Below, in pieces: positions 24,771-33,692 of a stretch of DNA of 48,431 bases. This stretch comes from an uncultured Pseudomonadota bacterium. GTDB lineage: Bacteria; Myxococcota_A; Polyangia; Nannocystales; Nannocystaceae. Made by a program: the position numbers and the translations under genes. The notes under the pieces were generated by a model, which saw only the letters and a program-made list of their open reading frames with translations, was not told the origin of the DNA and did no database searches. Position 1 is the stretch's first letter. Every line of letters begins with the position of its first letter. The stretch is taken from positions 1 to 48,431 of the forward strand of contig CAJXVA010000012.1 in assembly GCA_913061055.1 (NCBI GenBank). The letters are read 5' to 3'.

Positions 24771-27700
24771 TTGGCGGGATTGAAGCCACCAGCGGACGGT
24801 AGAGCGGGTGAGGGGAGCAGCGCCGAGGTCGTCGCTCGCACTCGCACCGAAACGAACGTGCTCGACGGCACCCGGCTCCGGGACGAAGAAAAGCGCGGGT
24901 CGGACGCAATTCCAACACGACTGGGGCGGTTCACAATCCTGTCGCGGCTTGGGCGCGGTGCTGTTGGGGAGGTCTTCGAAGCCGAACCTCCGGAGCCCAC
25001 CGCATCCCCGGTTGCGATCAAGGCGATTCGCGGGATGAGCCCGGATGCCCTGTACCGCTTCAAGCGGGAGTTTCGGGCGCTGGCCGACGTCCGACATCGA
25101 AACGTCATTCGGCTGCATGAGTTGATGCTTCAAGGAGAGCGGCTGTTCTTCTCGATGGAGCTCGTGCGCGGCAAGGGCTTCACTCAGGCGCTGTGCGGAC
25201 CTCCGAAAGACGGCACCCGGACCGTGCACGACCCGGCTCGCGACTACGACCGCGTACGCGAAGCCATGCGTCAGCTGGCCGAGGGCGTGCAGGCCATTCA
25301 CGACGCCGGGTTTCTGCATCGCGACCTGAAGCCCTCCAACGTATTGATGGAGGAGTCCGGGCGCGTGGTCATTCTCGACTTCGGCCTTGTCCGGGGAATC
25401 AACAGCGACGACGCCGTCGGTGTGACCGCCGATGGTGCGGTCCTGGGCACGCCGTTGTTCATGTCTCCCGAACAGGCCTGCGGACGCGAGGTTGGGCCTG
25501 CGAGTGACTGGTACTCCGTCGGTGAGATGCTCTACCAGCTCCTCACCGGAGCGCCCCCATACACCGGGCTTGGACTCCTCGCGCTGCTCGCTGCCAAGAA
25601 GGACGAGGTCCCCAAGCTCCCTTCAGCCAAGGTCACAGGAGTCCCGCCCGACCTTCAGTCGCTCTGCATGGACCTGCTCGCGCGCGATCCGAACAAGCGA
25701 CCCAACGGCGACGAGATCCTGACCCGGCTCGGGAGTCGCGAGCGAGCGGAGACCCTCGACGAACGCAGCAACGCCAACCTCTTCTTGGGTCGGGAGAACG
25801 AGCTCCGCGGGCTCCACCGAGCGTTCGCGGCCACCCGCAAGGGACGCCCGGTGGTGGTGACGCTCGAGGGGGTCTCCGGAATCGGCAAGAGCGCCCTGGT
25901 CGAGCAGTTTCTGCGGAGAGTCGGGCGCAACCGCGGAGCGTTGGTGCTCGCCGGCAAGTGTTCCGAGCGAGAATCGATCCCGTACAAGGCCCTGGATTCG
26001 GTCATGGACATGGTCAGCGCATTCTTGCGTGCCGTCCCGACGCTGACCGAGGCCCAGGCACTGCTGCCCCGCAACATCTCGGCGCTTGCTCGCTTGTTCC
26101 CGGTGCTGCTCAGCGTGCCCGCGGTCGCGATCGCACCGCTGCACGTGCTGCCCGACGTGATGCCGCAGGAGGCCCGACGCCGCGGCATCGAGTCCCTCCG
26201 TGAGCTGCTCGGCCGCATCGCCGACAGGCGGCCACTCGTGGTCTACATCGATGACCTGCAGTGGTCCGACTTGGACAGCCTCGTCGTGCTGGAGTCGGTG
26301 CTGCATCACGTCGATGCGCCACCGCTGATGCTCGTGTGCAGCTTTCGAGAGAACGCGCCCGAGCGCACCCAAATCCTGGGTCGCTTCCTCGCCGAGCTCC
26401 ACGCCATCGAGCCGGCCATCGACCTCCGCGCGATGCGGCTGGGACCGATGGGGCTCGAAGAGGCCAAGGGCCTGGCGCTTCGCATGTTGGGCAAAGACTC
26501 CCCTGTCCACCAGACACTTGCCTCCGAGGTCGCTCGGGAGGCGGAAGGCTCGCCCTTCTTCGTTGCACAGCTAGTCCGGCACGCTCAACGGACCCACCGG
26601 GGCGAGGACCTGTCCGCGACCGACTCGGCTGTCAGTCTGGACGATGTCATCCGTCACCGGCTCGAGCTGCTCTCCCCTGCCGCACGCCGCATGCTGGCGG
26701 TCGTCTCCGTTGCAGGAGGACGCATGGAGCTCGAGCTCGTCACGCGTCTCGCTCAGATCGAGGCCTCGAGCCAAGACGTGCTCGCCGATCTGCGCGCCGA
26801 GACCCTCGTCCGAACCGACCGCCCCGGCGACACGAGTATCGTAGAGATCTATCACGACCGCATCCGCGAGACCGTGCTGCGCGGCCTCGATGCACGCCAT
26901 GCCCGCGACCTCCACCTGCGGATCGCACACGCACTGGCGGAGGGACATGAGCCGGACGCGGCGGCACTGAGCCACCACTTCCGTCGCGGCGGCGCGCCGG
27001 CCCTCGCATCCAAGCACACCATCGCGGCAGCGGACCAAGCGGCGGAAGCGCTCGCCTTCGATCGGGCCGCGGAGCTGTACCAAGCGGCACTCGATATTGG
27101 GGTGGTCCCCGACGAGGAACGCGGTGACCTCGAGGCTCGGTACGCGCGCGCGCTCGCAAGCGCCGGTCGCCAGTACGAGGCTGCCAAGGTCTTCCTCTCC
27201 GCCGCGGACCAGCTCTCGGAGGCCCGCCGCCCGCCGCTGCTCCAGGCCGCGGCGGAGCTCCTCCTCACCAGCGGTCATTCCCGGGAGGGCCGCGTCGTCC
27301 TCAAGGAGGTGCTTGGAGCCCACGATGTGGTGCTGCCGCAAACCCGCGGACATGCCATTCGATCCGTGCTGTGGCACCGCGCCGCGCTCTCGGTCAAATC
27401 CTTCAAGGTCGCTGCGAAGCCAGAGGACGGAATCGATCCCAAGCTCCGTTCCAAGATGGATGCGTTGTGGACCGCCGCTCGAGGCCTGATCTACACGGAC
27501 GGCCTGCTGGGCGCGGGCTTCCACGCCCAGCATCTGCGGTGGTCGCTCAAGACCGGCGACCCGACCCAGCTCGCGCGGTCGCTGGGCTTCGAGGCTCACC
27601 TCACCGCTTCGATGAATCCGGTCGCCAAGCGAGAGCGTTGTTTCGGCCTGCTCGACCACGCGGACGGGCTCGCCGAAGCAGCGTCCAGCCCCTACGCGCG

Positions 27701-28610
27701 CGGGATGGTCCTGCAGGCCCGCGGTCATGTGCACCTGTTTCTCGGCGAGTGGGAACAAGCCCTCAAAACGCTGGACGAAGCCAAGACCACATTCGTCGAA
27801 CAAACCACGGGGACCGCCCCCGAGGTTGGGTTCTGCGAGAGCCACGCTGCGTTGTGCATTCAGTTCATGGGACGGGCCCAAGAGCTCGCCCCCCGGGCGC
27901 ACGAGCTGTTGCGCAACTCCATTCAGCTCGCGCACACCTACTCGCAAGGATTCGCCCGCGGACTCCTGGGACACCTCGTCTACCTCGGCGCGGACCGTGT
28001 CGACGAGGCCGAGGAGCAGCTCTCGCTGTATCGCGAGGAGGCCCCGTGGGGATTCCAGGCGCACATCCAGAACTACGTCTCGCAGACCACGGCGCTGCTG
28101 AGGTACCAGGGAAATGTTGAGGCGGCGTGGCGGCTGGTCGAAGCGCGCCGTCCTGAGATCGAAACGTTCGACATCCTTCGCTCTCCCTTCTCCCGGGCCG
28201 AGCACCAGTTCTGGCTCTCGCAGAACGCCCTTGCGATGGCGCTGCGCGGGCGCTCCGAGACCTCCACGTTCCTCAAGCTCGCCGAAGAACAGGGGCGCAA
28301 GATGGTGTCCACGCTGCCCACGCGTCATCAGCATGCGTACGGGCACCTCACCTTGGGCAACGTCTACGAACAACGAGGAGATACGGAGGCCGCACAGGGG
28401 CAGTTCCGGAAGGCGGTCGACGGTTTCGATGCGCATCAGATGGGGAGCTTTGCTGCGGTGTCCCGGAGCCGTCTTGCCCACCTGATCGGCGGCAGCGAAG
28501 GCGACGAACTTCGAACCCACGCACGCGACTACATCGATACAGAGTCCATCGCCGCGCCACAGCGGCTCTTCGAGATGATCTCACCCGGCTGTGCAAAGAC
28601 GCTGGACTGA
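24771..28610 (+). CDS. Ser/Thr kinase fused to STAND-type ATPase and TPR region
   Basis: A protein of about 1279 aa with three parts. A Hanks kinase (about 53-320) has Lys84 in VAIKAI, HRDLKPSN with Asp185, DFGLVRG with Asp203, and LFMSPEQ. A signalling ATPase (about 338-620) has GRENELRGL, Walker A LEGVSGIGKSALVEQF (about 366-380), Walker B LVVYIDDLQWSDLDSL, and FFVAQLVRH. A long TPR-like helical C-terminus (about 750-1270) follows. This is the PknK-like architecture: a soluble integrator that phosphorylates targets on a ligand or nucleotide switch. No membrane span is seen. The start is uncertain: TTG 24771 is the longest frame and GTG 24858 still keeps the whole kinase. The FAD-fusion gene starts 12 bp after its stop, so the two are co-transcribed. 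Confidence 0.92.
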   Translation: MAGLKPPADGRAGEGSSAEVVARTRTETNVLDGTRLRDEEKRGSDAIPTRLGRFTILSRLGRGAVGEVFEAEPPEPTASPVAIKAIRGMSPDALYRFKREFRALADVRHRNVIRLHELMLQGERLFFSMELVRGKGFTQALCGPPKDGTRTVHDPARDYDRVREAMRQLAEGVQAIHDAGFLHRDLKPSNVLMEESGRVVILDFGLVRGINSDDAVGVTADGAVLGTPLFMSPEQACGREVGPASDWYSVGEMLYQLLTGAPPYTGLGLLALLAAKKDEVPKLPSAKVTGVPPDLQSLCMDLLARDPNKRPNGDEILTRLGSRERAETLDERSNANLFLGRENELRGLHRAFAATRKGRPVVVTLEGVSGIGKSALVEQFLRRVGRNRGALVLAGKCSERESIPYKALDSVMDMVSAFLRAVPTLTEAQALLPRNISALARLFPVLLSVPAVAIAPLHVLPDVMPQEARRRGIESLRELLGRIADRRPLVVYIDDLQWSDLDSLVVLESVLHHVDAPPLMLVCSFRENAPERTQILGRFLAELHAIEPAIDLRAMRLGPMGLEEAKGLALRMLGKDSPVHQTLASEVAREAEGSPFFVAQLVRHAQRTHRGEDLSATDSAVSLDDVIRHRLELLSPAARRMLAVVSVAGGRMELELVTRLAQIEASSQDVLADLRAETLVRTDRPGDTSIVEIYHDRIRETVLRGLDARHARDLHLRIAHALAEGHEPDAAALSHHFRRGGAPALASKHTIAAADQAAEALAFDRAAELYQAALDIGVVPDEERGDLEARYARALASAGRQYEAAKVFLSAADQLSEARRPPLLQAAAELLLTSGHSREGRVVLKEVLGAHDVVLPQTRGHAIRSVLWHRAALSVKSFKVAAKPEDGIDPKLRSKMDALWTAARGLIYTDGLLGAGFHAQHLRWSLKTGDPTQLARSLGFEAHLTASMNPVAKRERCFGLLDHADGLAEAASSPYARGMVLQARGHVHLFLGEWEQALKTLDEAKTTFVEQTTGTAPEVGFCESHAALCIQFMGRAQELAPRAHELLRNSIQLAHTYSQGFARGLLGHLVYLGADRVDEAEEQLSLYREEAPWGFQAHIQNYVSQTTALLRYQGNVEAAWRLVEARRPEIETFDILRSPFSRAEHQFWLSQNALAMALRGRSETSTFLKLAEEQGRKMVSTLPTRHQHAYGHLTLGNVYEQRGDTEAAQGQFRKAVDGFDAHQMGSFAAVSRSRLAHLIGGSEGDELRTHARDYIDTESIAAPQRLFEMISPGCAKTLD

Positions 28611-28622
28611 CGCAGGAGCACC

Positions 28623-31600
28623 ATGACCCATCGCCCGACCCGAAGCCCCGTATCCGACCTCGAACGCGCAGCGCACAGCATCGCAAAGGGCCGGAGTCCG
28701 GACGCGCTTCGGGAGCTGGCCCGCAACGCCGGACTCACCGATGCCCACGTCGACCGTGGCGAGGGCTCTCCGACGGACGGCGTCGGCACCATCGATTCAC
28801 GCGTCGTCGTTCTCGGACTCCCTCGCGAAGACGTCGAGAAGCTGCTGCCTCTAGGCCTGGAGCTTGCCCCACAGACCCTGACGTTCCCGGACAAGCATCC
28901 CGTGTTCGTCATGTTCTCGCACGACCACTTCGAGGCGTGGTTCGGCGACATGGACTACAACGAGTTGATGGTGGCGGTGCCCTACGTGCAACGCACCGCG
29001 CTGCACGTGGCCAACCGCGGGCCCTTCATCTACATGCCGCGGTTGTACCTAGACGATCAACTTCCCCAGCGGTTGGGCAACCTCCTGTATGGCTTCGAAA
29101 AGCAGCTCGGGAAGATCGACAACGACACCGACAGCTATACCGTCCGCAGTCACGACGACAACCAGCTGATCGCCAGCGCGACCTTTGCCGAAGCCGGAAC
29201 GCCGCAGCCTCCATCCTCGGTTCCACTGTTTCAGTCGGTCCGAAAGCTGTTCGACATGCCCATGATCTCGCAGGCGCTGCGAATCGTGGATGACGACGCA
29301 TTCGAGGAGCGGGACTTTGTCAGCCCGTTCCTGTCGTGCACGCTTTGTTACGACTTCAGCGACGCGACCGCGACCGTTCAACCGCTCACCGCAACCGTCG
29401 AGTTCACCAGCACCCTCACGCCGCCGGGGCTTCCCTCGGGCCCCATCGCGGTGCCAAGCATCGAGAACGAGGTCCTCGGCGCGTTCCGGGTGAAGTGCAA
29501 CCAGGTCGTGTCGTTGCCCGGGTCCTGCGCGGATACTAGGTTCGAGACCCCCGCCCCACCCCGCAAAGAGAAGGTCGTGATCCTCGGCGGCGGCCCATCG
29601 GCACTGGCCGCTGCGTACTACCTCGCCCGTCAGGTCGACCGCTACGAGGTCGAACTCTACACCCTCGGTTGGCGACTGGGCGGAAAGTGTGCCGCGGGTC
29701 GCAACGGCAGCCATGACGATCGGATCGAAGAACACGGGCTGCACGCGTTCGTGGGATTCTACGAGAACGGCTTTCGGACCATGCGCGAAGCGTGGGAGGA
29801 CGCGGGGCTCCAGATCGAGGTCGGTCAGGCCCCCTACAACTACGCCGATGGCGAAGGGCCCGTGGCGGGCGCGTTCCTCGGCTGTGAAGACGTCGGGGTG
29901 TTCCAGGAGTGGAAGGGTGACTGGCGCTACTTCGCTACGCCGCAGAGCTTCAACGGGCAGATTCCCGGAGAGATTCCCGAAGGCGGCGAGGACCCCGAAC
30001 CCAACCTGGGCAACTTCGTGTCCAGCGCGCTGCGTCGCGTGGTCCAAGACACCGAGGTGCTGCTCCGCCACGGACGCGCCGAAGAGGCTCGCTTCGAGGC
30101 AGAGAAAGAACCCAACTTGTGGGAGCGCATCGTCGCCGACGTAAAGGACTTCGTCGACCTCGAGACCAAGGAGCTCCGCCACGGCCTCGACGAGCTGGTC
30201 TCCTATGTCGAACGGCTGGCCGTGGATGCCATCGCCGATCAGATCGAGCGCGGCACGGTGCTGTTCCGCATCATCGCCAAAGTCCTCGAGATGGTCCGCT
30301 CCGCGCTCAAGAAGGTCCTCGACGACTTCATGGACGACGAGCCCGAGGTCTACTTCGTGTGGCAGGGCCTCGACATCTTGCTCAGCGCACTGGTCGGCCT
30401 GATCCGCGCCAAGACGGTCCACTTCGACACGCTCGACGGTCACGACTTCCGGCAGTGGCTGCTCGACAACGGCCTGGACGAACGCAACCGGGACGCCGCG
30501 GCGATCACCCAGGTCTACGAGACGCTCTTTGCCCACGGTGAGACCGCGACCCCAGATCAACTGGCCGCGGGCGTCGGGCTGCGGTGGTTCGTGTTGGTCA
30601 GCTTCCTCTACAAGGGCTACCCGGCGTACTTCTTCAAGTACAGCTGCCCGCAGACCATGGTCACGCCCTACTACCTGGCGCTGCAGAGGTTCGGCGCCAA
30701 GGTGCACTTCTTCCACCAGGTCACCGACCTCGTGATCGAAGGGTCCGGCGACGACAGACGGTTGGCCGGGGTCAAGATGCAGGTCCAGGCGACCACAAAG
30801 GACGGCACCCCCTACGACCCGTTCGTCCGGGTCCAGGGAAACCCGCCGTCGCTTCCGTCGTGGCCGACCGAGCCGCTGTACGACAAGTTGAGCGAGGGTC
30901 AGGCGCTTCAGGATCGAGGCATCAACCTCGAGAGCCCGTGGTCCGGCTGGGAGGGTGCCGGAGAGACGCTGCTCGAGCTCGGCCGAGACTTCGACCACTG
31001 CATCCTGGGCATTCCGGTCTCCGTGTTCCCGGCGATCGCCAAGCAGCTCACCGAGACCTCATCGCCCTCGCACGCTCCGCAGTGGCGGAGCATGGTCGAG
31101 GGTATGAAGGTGATCCAGACGATTTCGGCCCAGCTGTGGTTCCAGCCACCGATGAACGAGCTGACCACCAATCCCTACGGGATGCTCACCTCGTACGCCT
31201 TGCCGGAGCCGAGTTTGGGGGACTTCACCCACCTGCTGCAGTGGGAACCGTGGGGCCACGCCGATGGCGGCCCGCAGTGCCTCACGTATCACACCGGTAG
31301 TTTGACTGCGATCACGACCGCCCAGGGCTACCCCAACGCGAACCGCGACTACCCAGCGCAGGAGTTGGTCAAGTGGCGCAACGACTTTGCGCAGTGGCTG
31401 GAGGGCAACTACCAGGGCATCTTCGACAGCATCCCGTCCTATGAGGACATGTTGTCAAAGCTCGCCGCGCCTGCCGGCTCCGAGGGAGAGGCCCGGCTCG
31501 AAGCCCAATACTTCAACATCTCGGTCCACCCCTCCGACCACTATGTCCTCTCCCAGCCCAACGCAATCGACCTACGATTGGGCCAGACCGAATCCTGGGT

Positions 31601-31739
31601 GCAGGGGCTCGTCCTGTGCGGAGACTGGACCCGCACCGACCTCAACTGCGGATGCGTCGAAGCCTCCACCCAATCCGGCATGCTCGCCAGCCGAGCTCTC
31701 AGCAACGAACCCCGCTACATCTGGCACCCGGGGTTCTAG
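28623..31739 (+). CDS. acetoacetate-decarboxylase-like / FAD oxidoreductase fusion
   Basis: A 1038-aa protein from ATG 28623 with AGGAG 7 bases upstream. Residues about 95-310 resemble acetoacetate decarboxylase: FGDMDYNELMVAVPYVQRTA, GPFIYMPRLYLDDQLPQRLG and YGFEKQLGKI, where Lys160 aligns with the Schiff-base Lys region. Residues 316-1038 are a flavin oxidoreductase of the phytoene-desaturase/amine-oxidase type: Rossmann motif KVVILGGGPSALAAAYYL, GWRLGGKCAAGRNG, RIEEHGLHAFVGFYENGFRT, and the C-terminal FAD motif LVLCGDWTRTDLNCGCVEAS, continuing TQSGMLASRAL. A helical insert (about 480-620) separates the flavin halves. The substrate is unknown; a lipid or terpenoid is plausible. The fusion is unusual and sits directly behind a kinase-ATPase gene. 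Confidence 0.85.
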   Translation: MTHRPTRSPVSDLERAAHSIAKGRSPDALRELARNAGLTDAHVDRGEGSPTDGVGTIDSRVVVLGLPREDVEKLLPLGLELAPQTLTFPDKHPVFVMFSHDHFEAWFGDMDYNELMVAVPYVQRTALHVANRGPFIYMPRLYLDDQLPQRLGNLLYGFEKQLGKIDNDTDSYTVRSHDDNQLIASATFAEAGTPQPPSSVPLFQSVRKLFDMPMISQALRIVDDDAFEERDFVSPFLSCTLCYDFSDATATVQPLTATVEFTSTLTPPGLPSGPIAVPSIENEVLGAFRVKCNQVVSLPGSCADTRFETPAPPRKEKVVILGGGPSALAAAYYLARQVDRYEVELYTLGWRLGGKCAAGRNGSHDDRIEEHGLHAFVGFYENGFRTMREAWEDAGLQIEVGQAPYNYADGEGPVAGAFLGCEDVGVFQEWKGDWRYFATPQSFNGQIPGEIPEGGEDPEPNLGNFVSSALRRVVQDTEVLLRHGRAEEARFEAEKEPNLWERIVADVKDFVDLETKELRHGLDELVSYVERLAVDAIADQIERGTVLFRIIAKVLEMVRSALKKVLDDFMDDEPEVYFVWQGLDILLSALVGLIRAKTVHFDTLDGHDFRQWLLDNGLDERNRDAAAITQVYETLFAHGETATPDQLAAGVGLRWFVLVSFLYKGYPAYFFKYSCPQTMVTPYYLALQRFGAKVHFFHQVTDLVIEGSGDDRRLAGVKMQVQATTKDGTPYDPFVRVQGNPPSLPSWPTEPLYDKLSEGQALQDRGINLESPWSGWEGAGETLLELGRDFDHCILGIPVSVFPAIAKQLTETSSPSHAPQWRSMVEGMKVIQTISAQLWFQPPMNELTTNPYGMLTSYALPEPSLGDFTHLLQWEPWGHADGGPQCLTYHTGSLTAITTAQGYPNANRDYPAQELVKWRNDFAQWLEGNYQGIFDSIPSYEDMLSKLAAPAGSEGEARLEAQYFNISVHPSDHYVLSQPNAIDLRLGQTESWVQGLVLCGDWTRTDLNCGCVEASTQSGMLASRALSNEPRYIWHPGF

Positions 31740-31779
31740 CAGGCTCCCCTCTCGCACTTGCCCTCCACTCCCACCGCAG

Positions 31780-31830
31780 GAGCGAAGCGGGCTTCGCCTC
31801 CGCAGTGAGGGGGACCGTGAGGTCCCCATC
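31780..31830 (-). repeat. two-hairpin repeat, divergent copy 3
   Basis: This matches 42 of 51 bases of the reverse complement of the copies at 33.6-33.8 kb. It forms hairpin GCGAAG-CGGG-CTTCGC and hairpin GGGGACC-GTGA-GGTCCCC (31810-31827). Stem differences from the other copies are compensatory and the loop stays GNRA. It lies 40 bp after the FAD-fusion stop. Confidence 0.75.
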
Positions 31831-31844
31831 CAAACCAAAAACGA

Positions 31845-31874
31845 ACGGCGTCTCGTTTTTCAACGAGACGCCGT
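31845..31874. terminator. 13-bp hairpin terminator between convergent genes
   Basis: ACGGCGTCTCGTT (31845-31857) and AACGAGACGCCGT (31862-31874) form a perfect 13-bp stem with loop TTTC. It follows the FAD-fusion gene and faces the zinc-ribbon protein gene, so it probably acts in both directions. From 31875 to 31989 nothing else is seen. Confidence 0.8.
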
Positions 31875-31989
31875 CTGGAACTTGCGCGCACGTAAGTCGC
31901 AGGAGAGGTCGGAGAGAGCCGGGAGAAGAGCGTTGGGAAGAGCCGGGGCTACGTGCGCGAGGGCACCGTCGCAGGTCTACCGGTGCGGG

Positions 31990-33237
31990 TCAAGAAATCG
32001 GATCGCTTGCAGACGTGATTTGAGGATCCGATTCGGGACGTTGTTCTTCGGGCTCCGCTGGCGCTTCGGGCTCGCTCTCGCTCGGGGCGTTCTGACCCTG
32101 CGGCGACTTCATTCGCGGCTCGGCGCCGTTGGCTTTGCGATGCTCGTCGCACATGCGTTGAACCGGCTGTTCGCCGTCTTGGCTGCCGGGGATCTTCTGT
32201 CCGGCCCGGAAATGCCAAACGCCATCGCAGCCAGGAACGATGCAAGGCATCACCTCCACGTTGGCTGGAGTACCAGAACCGTGGGCGGCCTTACGCGTTT
32301 CGCTTTCGCATCCGTCGCACAAGCGGATCGGGTCTTCGAATCGACCTGCGAGAAATGCCTGCAACTGCGCGCCGCGTTTGTACGTCCAGCTCTTCTCGCA
32401 GCCCGGACGCCCACACGGCACGGCCCGATCATCATGGGTTCGGCAGAACTCACGGCAGACCTCACACATCTGCTTGGGCAGCGCAGCATCGAAGTCGAGG
32501 TCGGTGTTGCCCGAAGCCGCCCATGCTCGAAGCTGCACATCGCGATCGATCAACACCGGTCGCGTGCAGCCGTGAACCTTGCATGACGACGGTCGCTCGG
32601 TGAGCTTTGCAAGCTTTGCCTGGCAGGGCTCGCACTTCCGGCGGGGTGGCCCATCGCCTCGGCGACGACGCTTCTTTCCACCGCTGCCGCGCTCATCTCC
32701 ACGACGCTTGTTCCAAGAGCGATGTTTGATCTGTGCGTCGCGAGCCCAGCTCCACGTGCGTCGACAGCCATCGACCGAGCATCGAACCTCGGAGGCTGAT
32801 GTGCTCGCACAACGAGCACATTCACGCCGTGGAGGCGGCTGCCCGTACGCTGCGATCTGTTCGGCGGCGGACCAGAGCCACACGTTGTTGCAGCCGTCGT
32901 TGCTGCACGCGACCTCTCGCTCGTCGATGTGACTCAGGAGTCCCCCGGCCAAGGCAGCGATGCCCGGGTCCAGGGCGGCTGCAGGTGCGGCTGCGACTGC
33001 GGGGGTGGGTGCCGCGACGCCGCCCTCCTCCGCCGGTTTCTTGTTGCGACCGCCCCGCCTGCGACGTCGCCGACGCTTGGTGGCCGGCGGCGCATCCTCA
33101 CTCGACTCGGACGCGCCGCGCGCGGACTCTGTGGCGTCGCTCGCCTCTCCGGACGCCGCAGCGGAGCTCGCAGGCACCGTGACCGGCGCGGGCGAAGTCT
33201 CCTGCGTTGCGTCCTGGGGTTTGTTCGGGTCGGACAA
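31990..33237 (-). CDS. protein with five zinc-ribbon-like repeats
   Basis: A 415-aa soluble protein, apparently from TTG 33237. A disordered N-terminus carries a basic patch (KRRRRRRRGGRNKK, about 54-67). Five repeats of C-x4-C ... W/Q ... C-x2-C/H follow: C111/C116/C140/C143, C153/C158/C202/C205, C219/C224/C258/C261, C275/C280/C307/C310, C332/C337/C363/H366. Each has an aromatic plus Gln core between the pairs (NVWLWSAAEQ, RTWSWARDAQ, KSWTYKRGAQ, GVWHFRAGQ), reminiscent of the zf-trcl zinc ribbon but with a wider first knuckle. A second basic insert (KKRRRRGD, about 188-195) sits in repeat 2. The C-terminus is acidic and Pro/Glu-rich. Nucleic-acid binding is an inference. Confidence 0.75.
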   Translation of the reverse strand: MSDPNKPQDATQETSPAPVTVPASSAAASGEASDATESARGASESSEDAPPATKRRRRRRRGGRNKKPAEEGGVAAPTPAVAAAPAAALDPGIAALAGGLLSHIDEREVACSNDGCNNVWLWSAAEQIAAYGQPPPRRECARCASTSASEVRCSVDGCRRTWSWARDAQIKHRSWNKRRGDERGSGGKKRRRRGDGPPRRKCEPCQAKLAKLTERPSSCKVHGCTRPVLIDRDVQLRAWAASGNTDLDFDAALPKQMCEVCREFCRTHDDRAVPCGRPGCEKSWTYKRGAQLQAFLAGRFEDPIRLCDGCESETRKAAHGSGTPANVEVMPCIVPGCDGVWHFRAGQKIPGSQDGEQPVQRMCDEHRKANGAEPRMKSPQGQNAPSESEPEAPAEPEEQRPESDPQITSASDPIS

Positions 33238-33337
33238 GGCGAGGGAGTATGGCCCGGTGCCCTATCCGCGTCCACCCCGCGGCAACGACCCCGCGAGCGT
33301 GGCGCAGGATTCGGCCTATACTCGACCCCGAGCCCCC

Positions 33338-33583
33338 ATGATTTTTCCACTCCTCATCGGCGCAGGCGTGGCTGCCGGAACGTACTGGTACGCCAAGTCT
33401 CAAAAGAAAGCCTCCTCCGGCAAGTCCGCCGCCGCTGCTGCCGTCACCGGTGCAGCAGGATGGGGAACCGCAGCCCTCGTTGCTGCCGCCTGGCCGATCT
33501 TGTTGGTCGGCGGTGTCGGGGCAGGCATCTACTACGCCGTCAAGAAGAACGACCAGAAGGCGCTCCCACCGGCGCGCGACTGA
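33338..33583 (+). CDS. 81-aa two-span membrane protein
   Basis: Starts at ATG 33338 (MIFPLLIGAGVAAGTYWYAK). The first span (about 2-18) is followed by a Lys/Ser/Ala linker, and a second (about 42-67, GTAALVAAAWPILLVGGVGAGIYYAV) by a short basic tail. TATACT (33317-33322) upstream could be a -10 element. The gene is divergent from the zinc-ribbon gene and is followed immediately by repeat copy 1 and a T8 terminator. The family is not recognised. Confidence 0.65.
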   Translation: MIFPLLIGAGVAAGTYWYAKSQKKASSGKSAAAAAVTGAAGWGTAALVAAAWPILLVGGVGAGIYYAVKKNDQKALPPARD

Positions 33584-33588
33584 TTTTG

Positions 33589-33663
33589 GAGGGCAACCTC
33601 TCGGTTTCCCTCGCTGCGGGGGCGAAGCCCCCTTCGCTCACCCTTCCAAGTTCGGGCTGACGC
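33589..33663 (+). repeat. two-hairpin repeat, copy 1
   Basis: A 75-bp unit, identical to copy 2 except for one missing C in the GCCCC run. Read on the minus strand, it forms a GAGGGAAACC-GAGA-GGTTGCCCTC hairpin with one mismatch and a GNRA loop, next to a GCGAAG/CTTCGC hairpin. It starts 5 bp after the stop of the 81-aa gene. Confidence 0.9.
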
Positions 33664-33690
33664 CCTCGCCGAACGGGCCTTCTTTTTTTT
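33650..33690 (+). terminator. Rho-independent terminator with T8 tract
   Basis: GTTCGG (33650-33655) pairs with CCGAAC (33669-33674), with an alternative inner GGGC/GCCC stem, followed by GGGCC, TTC and eight Ts ending at 33690. It is the clearest intrinsic terminator in the window and ends the 81-aa gene transcript. Its left arm lies inside repeat copy 1. Confidence 0.8.
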
Positions 33691-33692
33691 GA

